64,000 nt of DNA from Pleurodeles waltl (Eukaryota; Chordata; Amphibia; Caudata; Salamandridae): contig NC_090445.1 in the NCBI RefSeq assembly GCF_031143425.1, positions 1,583,158,444-1,583,222,443 of the forward strand, given 5' to 3'. A program made the translations under genes and the position numbers. This document shows, piece by piece, positions 44,641-54,799 of the stretch (within the stretch, counting starts at the first letter, position 1; each line of letters begins with the position of its first letter). The notes under the pieces were generated by a model, which worked only from the letters and a program-made list of their open reading frames with translations, was not told where the DNA came from and searched no databases.

Positions 44641-44848
44641 TCATTCCACTCATGCTGTTAATACCTGTGCTTGCACGAGCGCCAAGAAGTATCTCTTGGG
44701 TCATATGTAAAGAGCTCTGTGAAAACTGAAGAGATTTGTATATTCTTGTGTGGTGTCTTTTGTTTTCTGCTATCAAAGTCTTTAAGTACGAGTAAAAACT
44801 GCCAGTCTTTCAACAGCATTGATGCTGTGAAGAGATCTGGAGACTGCT

Positions 44849-45015
44849 TCAAAGGTGCAAGGTCAACCTGCAGCGTGGGATGCATTTTCTGCCTGTTTCC
44901 TGCCCGCACTGACTTTCGGCCTGATCGCTGTGGTTGGACTTCATCCCTCAGCAGCCCCGAGATATGAGGCGGGGCTAGCACATGCTTCAAAGGCGCAAGG
45001 TCAACCTGCTGCATG
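44849..45015 (+). promoter_or_regulatory. Duplicated block at the LINE 5' region
   Basis: CTTCAAAGGTGCAAGGTCAA at about 44849 recurs as CTTCAAAGGCGCAAGGTCAA about 138 bp later (near 44985), in a locally GC-rich stretch upstream of the LINE ORF1-like frame. Tandem 5' monomers are known to act as promoters in some LINEs; that role here is inferred. Confidence 0.35.
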
Positions 45016-45278
45016 AGATTCATGCGGGTGCATGCCTGGGCAAAGGCTGGGCCAAGAGCGGGCCCATCTCAACCCATCAGAGTCCAGATGAGACTGGCTG
45101 GGGCCATCCCCCTGTAATTTTATTTTTGGATCTCTATGTTTGCAGTGCACCATTTGATGTCGACTGTGATTAATCATATTTGCTTGGACTTTTGCTTGGG
45201 GCACTGTACAAGTCTATTTAACGTGGTTCTGTTTTATTACTAACTTATTATTGTTAGTGATGCCCCTAACTGTATACC

Positions 45279-45895
45279 ATGGGCAAGAGGAAGCATAACT
45301 CAATCCCCGCAGGGAGTGATGGGACTCTAGGTGTGCAAATGTAAACAGCTGTTGTGTGGATATCTTCCAGTCAGTTACCCCCCCCGCATATCCCTGCTCC
45401 ACCTCCTAAAAAGGAATCCAAAGCCTGGTGGCACGAGTACAAATTATGCAACGGAGTACATTTTTTGGTAGCTCCAGCCATGAGACTTTGCCTAACCCAG
45501 ATCTCCAGATCTTTCACTAAGTGGTCATTAAGCAGCGCAAGGTTTTGATTTCAGCCCTCGAGCAGCGCATTACATCTCAATTATCTCCCATTACCAGAAG
45601 ACTGACATCAGTAGAGATCCTCTTAGAGGCTTGTATGGGCTTCTTGAGATCCTCGCCAAAGGCGCAGTCTCCTAAACCTTGCAAGTTACCCATGACTTCT
45701 ATTGTCCAAACTGATGAGCCTATTAGCTCAGTGGTCATAGACTCTGAAAGTGTTGGTAATGTTCTTTCTACAACTTTACCTAGGCTTCAGAAGTCTTCTC
45801 AGACCGTCCCACTTCGGACTTCGTTTAATGACGTGTCTCCAGCTCCCCAGATTACCCCGGAGAATCTTGTTAAGCCCTCATTGAACCCTCATTGA
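45279..45895 (+). pseudogene. LINE ORF1-like relic
   Basis: It starts at an ATG giving MGKRKHNSIPAGSDGTL. After stops and frameshifts it continues with IKQRKVLISALEQRITSQLS and ITRRLTSVEILLEACMGFL (a coiled-coil-like helix) and a Ser/Pro-rich tail to 45895. Position upstream of the endonuclease/RT ORF and composition fit a LINE ORF1. No nucleic-acid-binding motif is seen. Confidence 0.4.
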
Positions 45896-46517
45896 ATAAT
45901 CTGGAATTACCGCCTGAGTCAGCTTTGTATGTACACATTTTATTAGGGGTTCCCGTCTTCCAGAGGATAAACAGGAGTCATGGGGGGCTTAAAAACAAAT
46001 GCATATAATAGTTGGGATGTAGGGTTGGTGTAACTAATGCTGCATTTCTCCATGTGATTATGATCAGACATGTAAATTGAGTGGGTAGAGGAGAGAAGAC
46101 ACATTCACGGGATTGCATAATTTTCTATTTTTGTCAGCCTGTGTTGGCTGGGAAGATTCTTCATATATTCTCTACTGCTCATAATATGTCTAAGACCATC
46201 ACTGCAGTTCCCTTGGGTTATTTCTAGAGACACCCCACAGTGATTGCCTTTCTTGTGCATCATAACACATACACTCTGACGACAGACCTACTTACAAAAC
46301 GATAATGGATAGAGGAGGAGCAATCGGTCTGCATGTTTCAGTGACCTTAACGATCTGGATTGAATCCCCCAAAATGGAAAGATGAGCATCCGTGATATTC
46401 TTCCTACCTTATCCGTAGTCTCTGTTTCACCCTTCCACCCTCCACGCAACACCTTAACCATGACTAACCCCCTTTTATCAGTTCAAACACCTTTGCCAAC
46501 TGGTTCTTGTAAGAATC

Positions 46518-47213
46518 TAAGGGCCACATGTATCATTATTTACAATAGTGACTACCTAATTGCAATTTTTAGGGAATCGCAATTAAGTAATCGCTATTGG
46601 AATGTATGAAACTCCAGGAGTTTCATACTGCTATTCACAAGGGCTCGCAAATCGACCTACCTCGTTAATATTCATGAGGTAGGTCGCAATTTGCGAGCCA
46701 TTGTGAATGGCTACAATCACAGGGATGGTGGCTCGCTGGGCTCAGCAGACCACCATGTCTGTGATTGTTTATCAATAAAGCAATCTTTTTTTTAAAAATG
46801 CAGCCCGTTTTCCTTAAAGGAAAATGGGATACATTTCAAAAATGAAAAATGAAAAGTTTTTTTTTCATTTTTTAAGAGTATGCAGTGGTCCGTGGGATGG
46901 ATGCATTCACAAAGGGGAAGGGGTCCCCTTTGGGAATGGGTTACCACCTACTTGAAGTAGGTGGTAACTGTGATCGTTTTGCAACCGCATTCATGGTCAC
47001 AAAACAATCATACATACCTCTGCGATTCGGTATTCGGAAGGGACGCCCTTGACACGTCCCTACCTAATACCGAATCTGTATAGAGTAGCAAATACAATAC
47101 AATTTACTATTTGGTAACAAGTTACCGAATCACAAATTGGACTGGTTACATACCAAAATGCATTTTTGCGATCGCAAACGGCCCATTTTGTTTGATACAT
47201 CTGGCCCTTAGTA
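46518..47213. mobile_element. Palindromic MITE, GGGCCAGATGTA family, copy B
   Basis: The left end CTAAGGGCCACATGTATCA and the reverse complement of the right end CTAAGGGCCAGATGTATCA form near-perfect terminal inverted repeats. Hairpins lie at 46604-46628, about 46650-46700, about 46805-46830 and 46940-46968. It is the reverse-orientation relative of 5108-5806. It interrupts the LINE between its ORF1-like and endonuclease regions. Non-coding. Confidence 0.8.
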
Positions 47214-48310
47214 CTATGGGAGCCGGTAATAAGACTGGGCTCCTGTCATAGAATACAGTGGGGTTGAAGAAAAAGATGGTCATGGCTGTTTGGAGAGAAT
47301 ACATTTCTACATTGCATGTACTTTGCTTTCAAGAATTTTGGGCTCTGCAGGGTGGTCACAACGACAATGAATCTATTTATTGCACATCGACTCTGCCCTC
47401 TCGTCCAGGTAGAGCCAAGGGTGAGGGAAGGCGTTGCTACATATATCGTAAAGGCATTCCCACGAAAGGTCTCAAGTTTGTTGATGTCTCTAGGTTTTTC
47501 ATTTACTTCTGTGTGCCATGCAGGGTGAGTGGGAGACACTCTTAGTCAATCTGTATAACAACTGTTTTGACTCCAAAAATAGTCAGGTGATGGTCAACTT
47601 AGATGATTCTATTCAAAAGATTTTCAAGGAACACTCCAAGCATTTGTGATTGTTTTGAGCAGGGGATTTCAACGCCCACCCCTGCAAATGGCCAGCCAAG
47701 CAAGTTTGTGGACTGTTTAATTTTGGAGGGGAGGATCTGACCCACTTTACACATGACACTTATGGGAATACTTTGAATAATCCCATGGTCAAGTATAACG
47801 TGATCATGACAAATGATATAGGTTTAAACTCAAGTGTAAGTGCCCTCCTACCTTTGTGAGTAAACTCTTACAACTCCACCATTGATTACATTTTAGTCTC
47901 GGAAACTCTGAGTAATTTTATCAGTGATTTTGTAGCTTATTTCACATGCCTTAGTAACCGTGCGGCCCTAACTTTGAGGGTGGGGATAGAGGCTCTGACC
48001 AAAACATGCCCTAAGGTTAGTTATAAACCTGAATTGGGGCAGAAAAATGGATATACAATTAAATGGCCCGAGGTAAACACCACTAACCTGTTTATGTCTA
48101 TAATTCAGGAAAAGTACCAAGAGGTGGCTCTCTGCATTGATTTACAAGCAGAGGCCAACAAGATTAGACTAACTTTTATTGATATCTCTGAGAACATTAG
48201 GCAGGTCTTAACTCGCCATAGTAGATCGCCCCTTCTAAAGTCTTGTAGCTGGTTTGAAAGTGCCTGTACTAAAGCCAATATGGCTCTCCAAACCGCTCTC
48301 CATGTCACAC
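47214..48310 (+). pseudogene. LINE APE-type endonuclease region, decayed
   Basis: The frame opens just after the MITE with NTVGLKKKMVMAVWREYIS, then VLCFQEFWAL (the QExW catalytic Glu motif) and GRAKGEGRR. It continues with AGDFNAHPCKWPAK (about 47659-47700) and TIDYILVSETL (about 47880). These are the consecutive motifs of an apurinic-type endonuclease domain that nicks DNA to prime LINE insertion. Stops and frameshifts break it. A segment encoding MALQTALHVTP ends at 48315. Confidence 0.7.
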
Positions 48311-48399
48311 CCTGAGCCGTGGCGTTAATTAGGAAAGCATGTGCACTTTATAAACATGCCTGGCTGCAAGGTAAAAGCAGATAAAGGAGGAGGCCTGGA

Positions 48400-50448
48400 A
48401 TGCTCTGTATAAGGCCAGTCTACAAAAAGATAGTGCTGCTTTTTGGGATGGTCAACACCCCCCATTTTAGTGATCCATCAGGTCCCTCTGTAAATGTCCA
48501 CATCCTGGAGCAATTGTGAGTAGAATACTTTAGTGATATTCATAATACCCACTTTTGTCCGGAGGGCCAAAGAAGTAATAGCCCAGTAGGTATTACAGAG
48601 GTCGCTAGCTCACCCCTGGTATTTGAGTATACTGAGGTCTGTATTGCATTGACTGAAAGTAAGAAGGGTAAGGAGCCATGCTCAGCCGAGGTCCCATTTG
48701 ACCTTTTTACAGATAAACCGGATCTCTGGACCCCTCTGTTGGCTAATGTGGTTAATGCCGTAACTAAGGTAGGCCTCCTCCTATGCGGAATAGATCAGCC
48801 ATAATTCCCATAAATAAAAAGGGTAAAAAGCACAGCCAAAGAATTCCAGTCCCATATCTCTCTTAGATGCAATAGTTAAAGTTAAGAGATGTATTTTTTG
48901 CACAGGTTGAAGGATTGGCCAGCCAAGCATGACATTTTAACTGATACCCAATATAGCTTCAAGAAAGGCCTAGGCACTGTAGAGCAGTGCCTAAATCTGA
49001 GCTTAATTACTGGTAAATGCACAACTGTAAAAAAGGGTCCTTTGTATATGTCATTCATGGACCTATCAGCATATTGAGATACAGATTCCAAATTATGGTC
49101 CATTATGAGTGAGTTGGAAGTTGAGCAGGGTATCATATATTTTATTAGATAGCTTTACAAAGAGGCCTATGCTTGTGTTCATGTGGGCAAAGATGCAGAA
49201 TGCACCAACAATTTATTTATTCAAAGGGAAATAAGACACGGATGCATCTTGGCCCCCTTTTTATTCTCACTTTACATTAACAGGGTTGAGAAGTTCTTAA
49301 AGGCATGAGCAAAGGATATTCTCTATATTGGGCCACACCCCTCCCCATAATATTGTATGCAGATGATGTGGTTTTAGTAGCTAGAACATGGACAGGGTTC
49401 CAACTTTTAACTGATGATTTTATTGATTTTCTGAATGAGTTGGACTTGAATGTAGATGAAAGTAAAATGTTTACTATGACCGACCTAAAAACCCTCCAAT
49501 TTTATTAATAAGACAAAGATATTGGCAGCCACATATTTTTCTTATTTAGGAATCTAATTTGATGCAAAATATAATTGGCAACCAATGTTAACAAACATGA
49601 AAGCTCTTTTTGAGAAATCTATTAACAGCTTGCACTGTTTTTGCAAAACATTGGGTTCAAAACCATTGAAAGAGCTATCTGTAATTTACTCCAGTAAATG
49701 TGTGGCAATTGCAAAATATGGGGCAGGTATTTGGGGCATGATTAATGTAAAGATTTTACAACAAGTGGAAAATAATGTTTTGAAAAACGTATTGGCGGTC
49801 CCATGTAGTTGCGCCAATTCTATTTGCTTCACTGAATTGGGCATTTCTTATATAGAGGATCAAATTAAATTTCCCCCCCTCTTATTGTGGCATTCCATCA
49901 GGGCAAGGGAAGAGACTGTACTCAAAAAGATAGTTATAAAGGATTGCCTTCGACCTAAATCTGTTGTAGATATCCTGTGGTTTGCCTACGTGAAATTAAC
50001 CTGTGAGGAGCTTGGCCATTCAGGTTTCTTTGCTGCTCCTGAGTCTTGCCACCTTTTTGATAAAGGACCCTTAAAACAACTATTTTATGATAAGTCTTGT
50101 TTCAAGAGATTATGCTGATAATCAAAAAGCTACGGTGTCCTCATACAACTCGGTCCACGCATATGACGTCCTTCAACAGTACCTTTCCTTTATCCTAGAC
50201 AGCAGCTATTTGTTCCATGGTTCCATTTTAACCACCTACCTTTCTTGGTCGGGTTCCCTGCTAAGTGCTGCACTTTACCTGATCTGAGTCCTTTTCCCTG
50301 TAATGGGCAGTCTGTTGAGTCAACCTTACATATTATGTTTTTTGCTCCTTTTATCAAACGCATGGAAGAAAGTTTATATTGCCAATTCACCAATGTAGGC
50401 CTGTTTATTCTTTTTACAGTAACTACAGAGTCTTTTGATATGTTGTAG
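48400..50448 (+). pseudogene. LINE reverse transcriptase and C-terminal region, decayed
   Basis: Pieces in order are SAIIPINKKGKKHSQRIP (about 48795), LVEQCLNLSLITGK, YMSFMDLSAY (motif A, about 49050) and IRHGCILAPFLFSLYIN (about 49230). The catalytic box ILYADDVVLVA follows with YADD at 49356-49367, then LNELDLNVDESKM. A 177-residue C-terminal ORF (49585-50118) contains GAGIWGM and ELGISYIEDQIKFPPLLLW. A possible zinc-knuckle-like CTLPDLSPFPCNGQSVESTL then HIMFFAP lies near 50270-50350. It is an APE-type non-LTR element; I cannot fix the clade. Stops make it inactive. Confidence 0.75.
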
Positions 50449-50589
50449 GGTTGCCTCTTTTATCTGGCATATGGCATCTGGCATACTAAGGAATTGTGCA
50501 ATATTGTGATATTTGTGTTAGCTGTACAGGTTTGTAATTGCATTTTGATAGGTTGTGGAATTGTCTTTTGTATCTGACATACACTAAAC
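50449..50589 (+). mobile_element. LINE 3' untranslated region, left part
   Basis: T/G-rich non-coding sequence after the LINE reading frame. It continues on the other side of the large Harbinger at 59458-59605. Confidence 0.6.
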
Positions 50590-50592
50590 TAA
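50590..50592. repeat. Harbinger target-site duplication, left (TAA)
   Basis: TAA here and TAA at 59455-59457 flank the inverted termini. Three-base TWA duplications are the known Harbinger signature. Confidence 0.85.
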
Positions 50593-50616
50593 GGTGGTCA
50601 TTCTGACCTCGGCGGT
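50593..50616 (+). repeat. Harbinger left terminal inverted repeat
   Basis: It matches the complement of the right end at 19 of 24 positions; mismatches are at bases 3-5 and 17-18. The invariant core is TCATTCTGACC. ACCGCC/GGCGGT motifs continue inward to about 50880 and may be subterminal binding sites. Confidence 0.85.
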
Positions 50617-50889
50617 AAAAGGCGCCTACCGCCGGTCAGAAATCCTCCATTATTCCGCCGCGGTCGCGGTAACCCGCCACGGTCATTCTGACCCGCAGCA
50701 GCCAAACCTCCGAAAATCCGACAGCCACAACAGACCGCCAGACCAGCGGTCGGCGGAAAAGTGGAGGTGACCAAACCTCCACCGTCACGTCAACAGAAAT
50801 ACGCCCATGCCATTACGACCCACGAATCCACGCGGCGGTCTTTCAAACGTGGTTTTCCATTGGCGGTACACACCGCCGCGGTCAGAATA

Positions 50890-51190
50890 CACACAAACGA
50901 ACAAAACTCAGCCACATTGGACGATTTGAATTCCACACACCTGATACACATACACACACCACTCCCACACACACAATACAATATAAAACACACACCCACA
51001 TCACCCACAAACCCCTACGACCAAAAATTCAGAAAGAAGCACTGAGAGACACATCAGCGATCACAGAATACCATCACACAGAGGCACACTACACCATCAC
51101 CCACACAATATCCACACACAAAACAACACACACCACCACACTCAACACACTTAACTACACATTCTCCACCCCACACATCATACACACCAC
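50890..51190 (+). promoter_or_regulatory. CA-rich leader upstream of Myb/SANT-like protein 1
   Basis: About 300 bp rich in ACACACAC and CCACAC precede the start codon at 51194. No TATA box is obvious. It presumably holds the 5' UTR and promoter of the first SANT gene, by position only. Confidence 0.35.
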
Positions 51191-51193
51191 TCC

Positions 51194-52625
51194 ATGGCAC
51201 CCCAAAGACACCCCCGCTTCTCAGACGAAGAACTCAGGGTCATGGTGGAGGAAATCGTTCGGGTAGAGCCCCAGCTCTTCGGCACACAGGTCCAATACAC
51301 CAGCATTGCCCGGAGGACGGAGCTATGGCAGAGGATTGTCGACAGGGTTAACGCTGTGGGACAGCACCCCAGAAATCGGGAAGACATCAGGAAGCGATGG
51401 AACGACCTACGGGGGAAGGTGCGTTCCATGGTATCCAGGCACAACATCGCCGTGCAGAAGACTGGCGGAGGACCCCCACCTCAACCCCCACAATTTACAA
51501 CATGGGAGGAGGAAGTCTTGAACATCCTGCATCCTGACGGCCTCGCAGGAGTCGGCGGAGGAATGGATACTGGTAAGTTGAAGCTTCACTACTGCTTCCC
51601 CCCCACCTGCATGCCAAATCATACCCCAACCCTCACCCCCATCCTCGAACCCCACCCTCACCCCCACCCCCATCCTCACCCCCACCCTCACCCCCATCCT
51701 CACCCCCACCACCATCCTCACCCCCACCACCATCCTCACCCCCACCCCCAGCACACCTATTCCCTGCCAATGTCTCACCATCACAACCCACACATCCCAA
51801 AACCTAGGCCTGCATGCGTCCACTAAGCATGGACACCCATCACCAAAGCATGCCCAATGCATATACACATCCCCCCCACAAGCCACCCTCACCAAAGCCC
51901 CCACACACGAATGCCAGCACTTGGGGACACGGGAACCCACAGATACACCCATATGCCACACATTGAAACTATAACCATACCTCTATACCCCTGCAGGACC
52001 CGACCGTCAACACACCGCCACGGAGGGCCCAAAATTCTCCACACCCCCCACCCAAGAGGCCGTCAGCGATGACAGCAGCTCTATCGACCTGGACACTGAT
52101 GACCAGCCCGGACCATCGGGGACCTCTGGACAGTCGGTTCCCCTCACACAGGCACAGGCCACTACAGACCCAAACCCCTCTGGGAACACCAGCACAGCTC
52201 CCACCCAGCGGGCCCATGCCTCTGTCTCCAGGGCGCGTCAATCTGCGGTGTGTCTACCACTACAGGGCACCCAGGATAACCCACCACCCCAACAACAACA
52301 GGGACCTGGGGGCAGTGGTAGTGGGCACACCGGCCAGGGGGCAGAGGCCCAGGGAAACAGGGCAACTCGGAGGGCAGCTGTGCGACAGGGGGGGGACGGG
52401 CCCAGGGAACCCACTCTCCACGAGGCCCTCACCACCATCATGGGAGCATACAACCGCTCCCAGGAGACGATGGCGACGGTACTGGCCCAGTTCCAGGAGA
52501 TCCAGGTACTGCAGGAGGAACACTATCGGGGGTACAGGGAGGACATCAGAGCCCTCACCTCCACCCTGGTTACCATGGTAGGGCTGCTGCAGGACCTCAT
52601 CAACACCAGGACGGACACTCAATAA
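51194..52625 (+). CDS. Harbinger Myb/SANT-like protein 1 (two exons)
   Basis: Exon 1 is 51194-51572 and exon 2 is 51997-52625, giving a 335-residue protein; the donor is G|GTAAGT and the acceptor CCCTGCAG. Residues about 9-82 form a Myb/SANT-like DNA-binding domain (RFSDEELRVMVEE, then LWQRIVDRVN with W45, then IRKRWNDLRGKV with W69). A disordered acidic segment (SDDSSSIDLDTDD) follows, then a C-terminal coiled-coil-like helix from about residue 284. In known Harbingers the Myb-like partner binds the transposase and the element ends. The TAA at 52623 cuts off about 56 codons that stay open to TAG at 52791-52793 and encode a Pro-rich linker plus basic PPRKRALRSRKK; copy 1 lacks this stop. So the C-terminal basic, NLS-like tail is lost here, or reached only by readthrough. 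Splicing is predicted, not observed. Confidence 0.8.
51645..51752. repeat. CCCCAC/CCTCAC simple repeat in the SANT1 intron
   Basis: Imperfect (CCCTCACCCCCA)n tract lying inside the predicted intron 51573-51996. It inflates an ORF with a poly-His-Pro tail that is not expected in the protein. Confidence 0.9.
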
Positions 52626-53006
52626 CAACAAAGGGCCCCTGCCACTAGCCTGGACCAAGAACAGCCAACCACCTCCGCCGGCGCTAGTGGACAGGAGGCC
52701 CCCGCACAACAGCAGCCCACCAGACCCCCACCTCCTGCAGGAGAAGAACCACCCCGCAAGAGGGCCCTGAGATCTCGCAAGAAGACAGAGTAGGATGTCA
52801 AGACCCCCGCCAGCAAAGGATACCACCTGATGTCATCCCACTGTCCCACATTGTCACCCTGTCCATCCTTGAACTGCCCATGCTCCATCTCTCCACAGGC
52901 CTCTGGACAATGCACCTGCGTGACTGTTACTCTGGACTCTGCCATGGACATTCCTTCACCATAGCCCCCACCCACTTGAAACCACCCATCCCATTTTGAG
53001 CACTGA

Positions 53007-53012
53007 AATAAA
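53007..53012 (+). terminator. Polyadenylation signal of the SANT1 gene
   Basis: AATAAA about 215 bp after the readthrough stop at 52791. Copy 1 has the same ATAAACACC context at 1083. The converging transposase gene ends at 53277, leaving a short gap between the two 3' ends. Confidence 0.65.
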
Positions 53013-53276
53013 CACCTATTTTGCACAAAACTATCTGGAGTCTGGCTGTGATTTCAAAATATTGTAATTGACATGACAGTGCAAATATGTCCTTGTACAT
53101 AGTGAAGTCAACAAACAGCTGCCACAAAGCTGTAGTCCATGGGGAAACGAAGCACAGGACTCGTAGTGGGGACCCCAGATCTGAAATAGGGAGGGAAAAG
53201 CCACAACTCAGTCATCATACACTGGGGCAAATAGACAGGCAGCAGAGATGCAGGAGAGTAGTTCACATTTACTGAA

Positions 53277-54371
53277 TTATGTTTGAATTGTTACCTGTGT
53301 CCTATTGGAAGTACTGTCAATGATTCTGTCCCTGTTGTCTGTTTCAGCCCCGTCGTCTTCCTCCTCGTCACTCTCCACAGGTTCCACAGCTGCCACAACA
53401 CCACCGTCTCGACCATCCTCCTGCAGGAAAGGCACCTGGCGGCGCAAAGCCAGGTTGTGAAGCATGCAGCAGGCCACGATGATGTGACACACCTTCTTAG
53501 GTGAGTACATTAGGGATCCACCTGTCATATGCAGGCACCGAAACCTGGCCTTTAGGAGGCCAAAGGTGCGTTCGATCACCCTCCTAGTACGCCCATGGGC
53601 CTCATTGTACCGTTCCTCTGCCCTGGTCCGGGGATTCCTTACTGGGGTCAGTAGCCACGACAGGTTGGGGTACCCAGAGTCCCCCAATAGCCATACACGG
53701 TGTCTCTCTAGCTGTTCCATCACGTAAGGGATGCTGCTATTCCTCAGGATGTAGGCGTCATGCACTGACCCTGGGAATTTGGCATTTACATGCGAGATGT
53801 ACTGGTCAGCCAAACACACCACCTGGATGTTCATGGAATGGTAACTTTTTCTGTTCCTGTACACCTGCTCCCTGTCTCTTGGGGGAACCAAAGCCACATG
53901 GGTCCCATCAATGGCACCAATGACGTTGGGAATATGTCCAAGGGCGTAGAAATCACCCTTCACTGTAGCCAATTCGCCCACCTCAGGGAAAATGATGTAG
54001 CTCCTCACGTATTTCATCAGGGCAGACAACACTCTGGATAACACCTTCGAAAACATGGGCTGAGACATCCCAGAAGCAATTCCCACTGTTGTCTGAAATG
54101 ACCCACTTGCCAAGAAATGGAGTACTGACAGGACCTGCACCAGAGGGGGAATCCCTGTCGGTTGGCGGATGGGGGACATCAGGTCGGGCTCCAGCTGGGC
54201 ACACAGTTCATGTATAGTGGCACGGTTAAGCCGGTAGGTCAGGATAATGTGGCGTTCTTCCATTGTCGACAGGTCCACCAGCGGTCGGTACACGCGAGGA
54301 TTCATCCGTCTCCTCGCCAAACCCAGCGGACGGTGCCTAGGAAGGACAACATGGAGCACAGAGTCAAGCAA
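53277..54371 (-). CDS. HARBI1-type DD35E transposase of the Harbinger element
   Basis: A 364-residue uninterrupted ORF, close to the usual HARBI1 length of about 350. Residues about 74-112 form a helix-turn-helix-like segment (QVLSVLHFLASGSFQTTVG). The DDE catalytic triad is D155 in IGAIDGTHV, D231 in LLGDSGYP and E267 in RRVIERTFGLLKARF, giving 35 residues between the last two. A conserved ACCMLHNLALRRQ and an acidic tail (SDEEEDD) follow. All key residues are present, so it looks catalytically intact. It would cut and paste the element in the nucleus. The first ATG is taken as start; M23 is an alternative. Unlike copy 1 it has no intron before GDSGYP. It converges on SANT1 and diverges from SANT2. 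Confidence 0.92.
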   Translation of the reverse strand: MLDSVLHVVLPRHRPLGLARRRMNPRVYRPLVDLSTMEERHIILTYRLNRATIHELCAQLEPDLMSPIRQPTGIPPLVQVLSVLHFLASGSFQTTVGIASGMSQPMFSKVLSRVLSALMKYVRSYIIFPEVGELATVKGDFYALGHIPNVIGAIDGTHVALVPPRDREQVYRNRKSYHSMNIQVVCLADQYISHVNAKFPGSVHDAYILRNSSIPYVMEQLERHRVWLLGDSGYPNLSWLLTPVRNPRTRAEERYNEAHGRTRRVIERTFGLLKARFRCLHMTGGSLMYSPKKVCHIIVACCMLHNLALRRQVPFLQEDGRDGGVVAAVEPVESDEEEDDGAETDNRDRIIDSTSNRTQVTIQT

Positions 54372-54799
54372 CCCACAGGTACGTACTCACAGCTTGCACA
54401 GTAAACGATTCTCTATGCAGTGAATGGCGTGTCTGAGTGGCTATGCAAGGCCTAGGCCTGTGTGACGCAGTTGAAATTGAGCCATGTGGACCCTCGAAAT
54501 GGCGCCTGCCTGACCTGTGAAGTGTGACAATGGGATGTGAGGTCAATGCGCTGGCGTGGCACACCGCGGCGGTCGGCGGTCGAAGACCGCGGCGCGAAGC
54601 CGCATTGGTTAACATTGAAGCCTATGGGTTTCAGGAGCCAATGGCGAAGGGCGCCGGCGGTGGCGGTACGCACCGCCGCGGTACGCACCGCCGCGGACGT
54701 GACCGCCATTTTCTATCTACTTATCCACTTGCGACTTGAACTTTCACAGGAGAGGACCTATACTGCAAGTGTTGCTGTGACCTCGGTCTGGAAGGGACA
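54372..54799. promoter_or_regulatory. Divergent promoter-like block with inverted CCAAT pair
   Basis: The block lies between the divergent transposase and SANT2 start codons. ATTGG at 54604-54608 and CCAAT at 54638-54642 are 34 bp apart, exactly as in copy 1 (2773 and 2807). GGCGGT/ACCGCC and CCGCGG motifs around them form hairpins (for example about 54567-54594 and 54655-54700). These motifs resemble those at the element ends, so the transposase or SANT proteins may bind here as well. Shared promoter activity is inferred. Confidence 0.6.

Noticed and set aside
46518..47213. Assigning the GGGCCAGATGTA MITE to Harbinger from TAA/TTA at its ends
   Set aside because: Left TAA and right TTA are inverted and not direct copies, and copy A shows CAA and TTA. 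They are as likely to be part of the inverted repeat, so the superfamily is left open.
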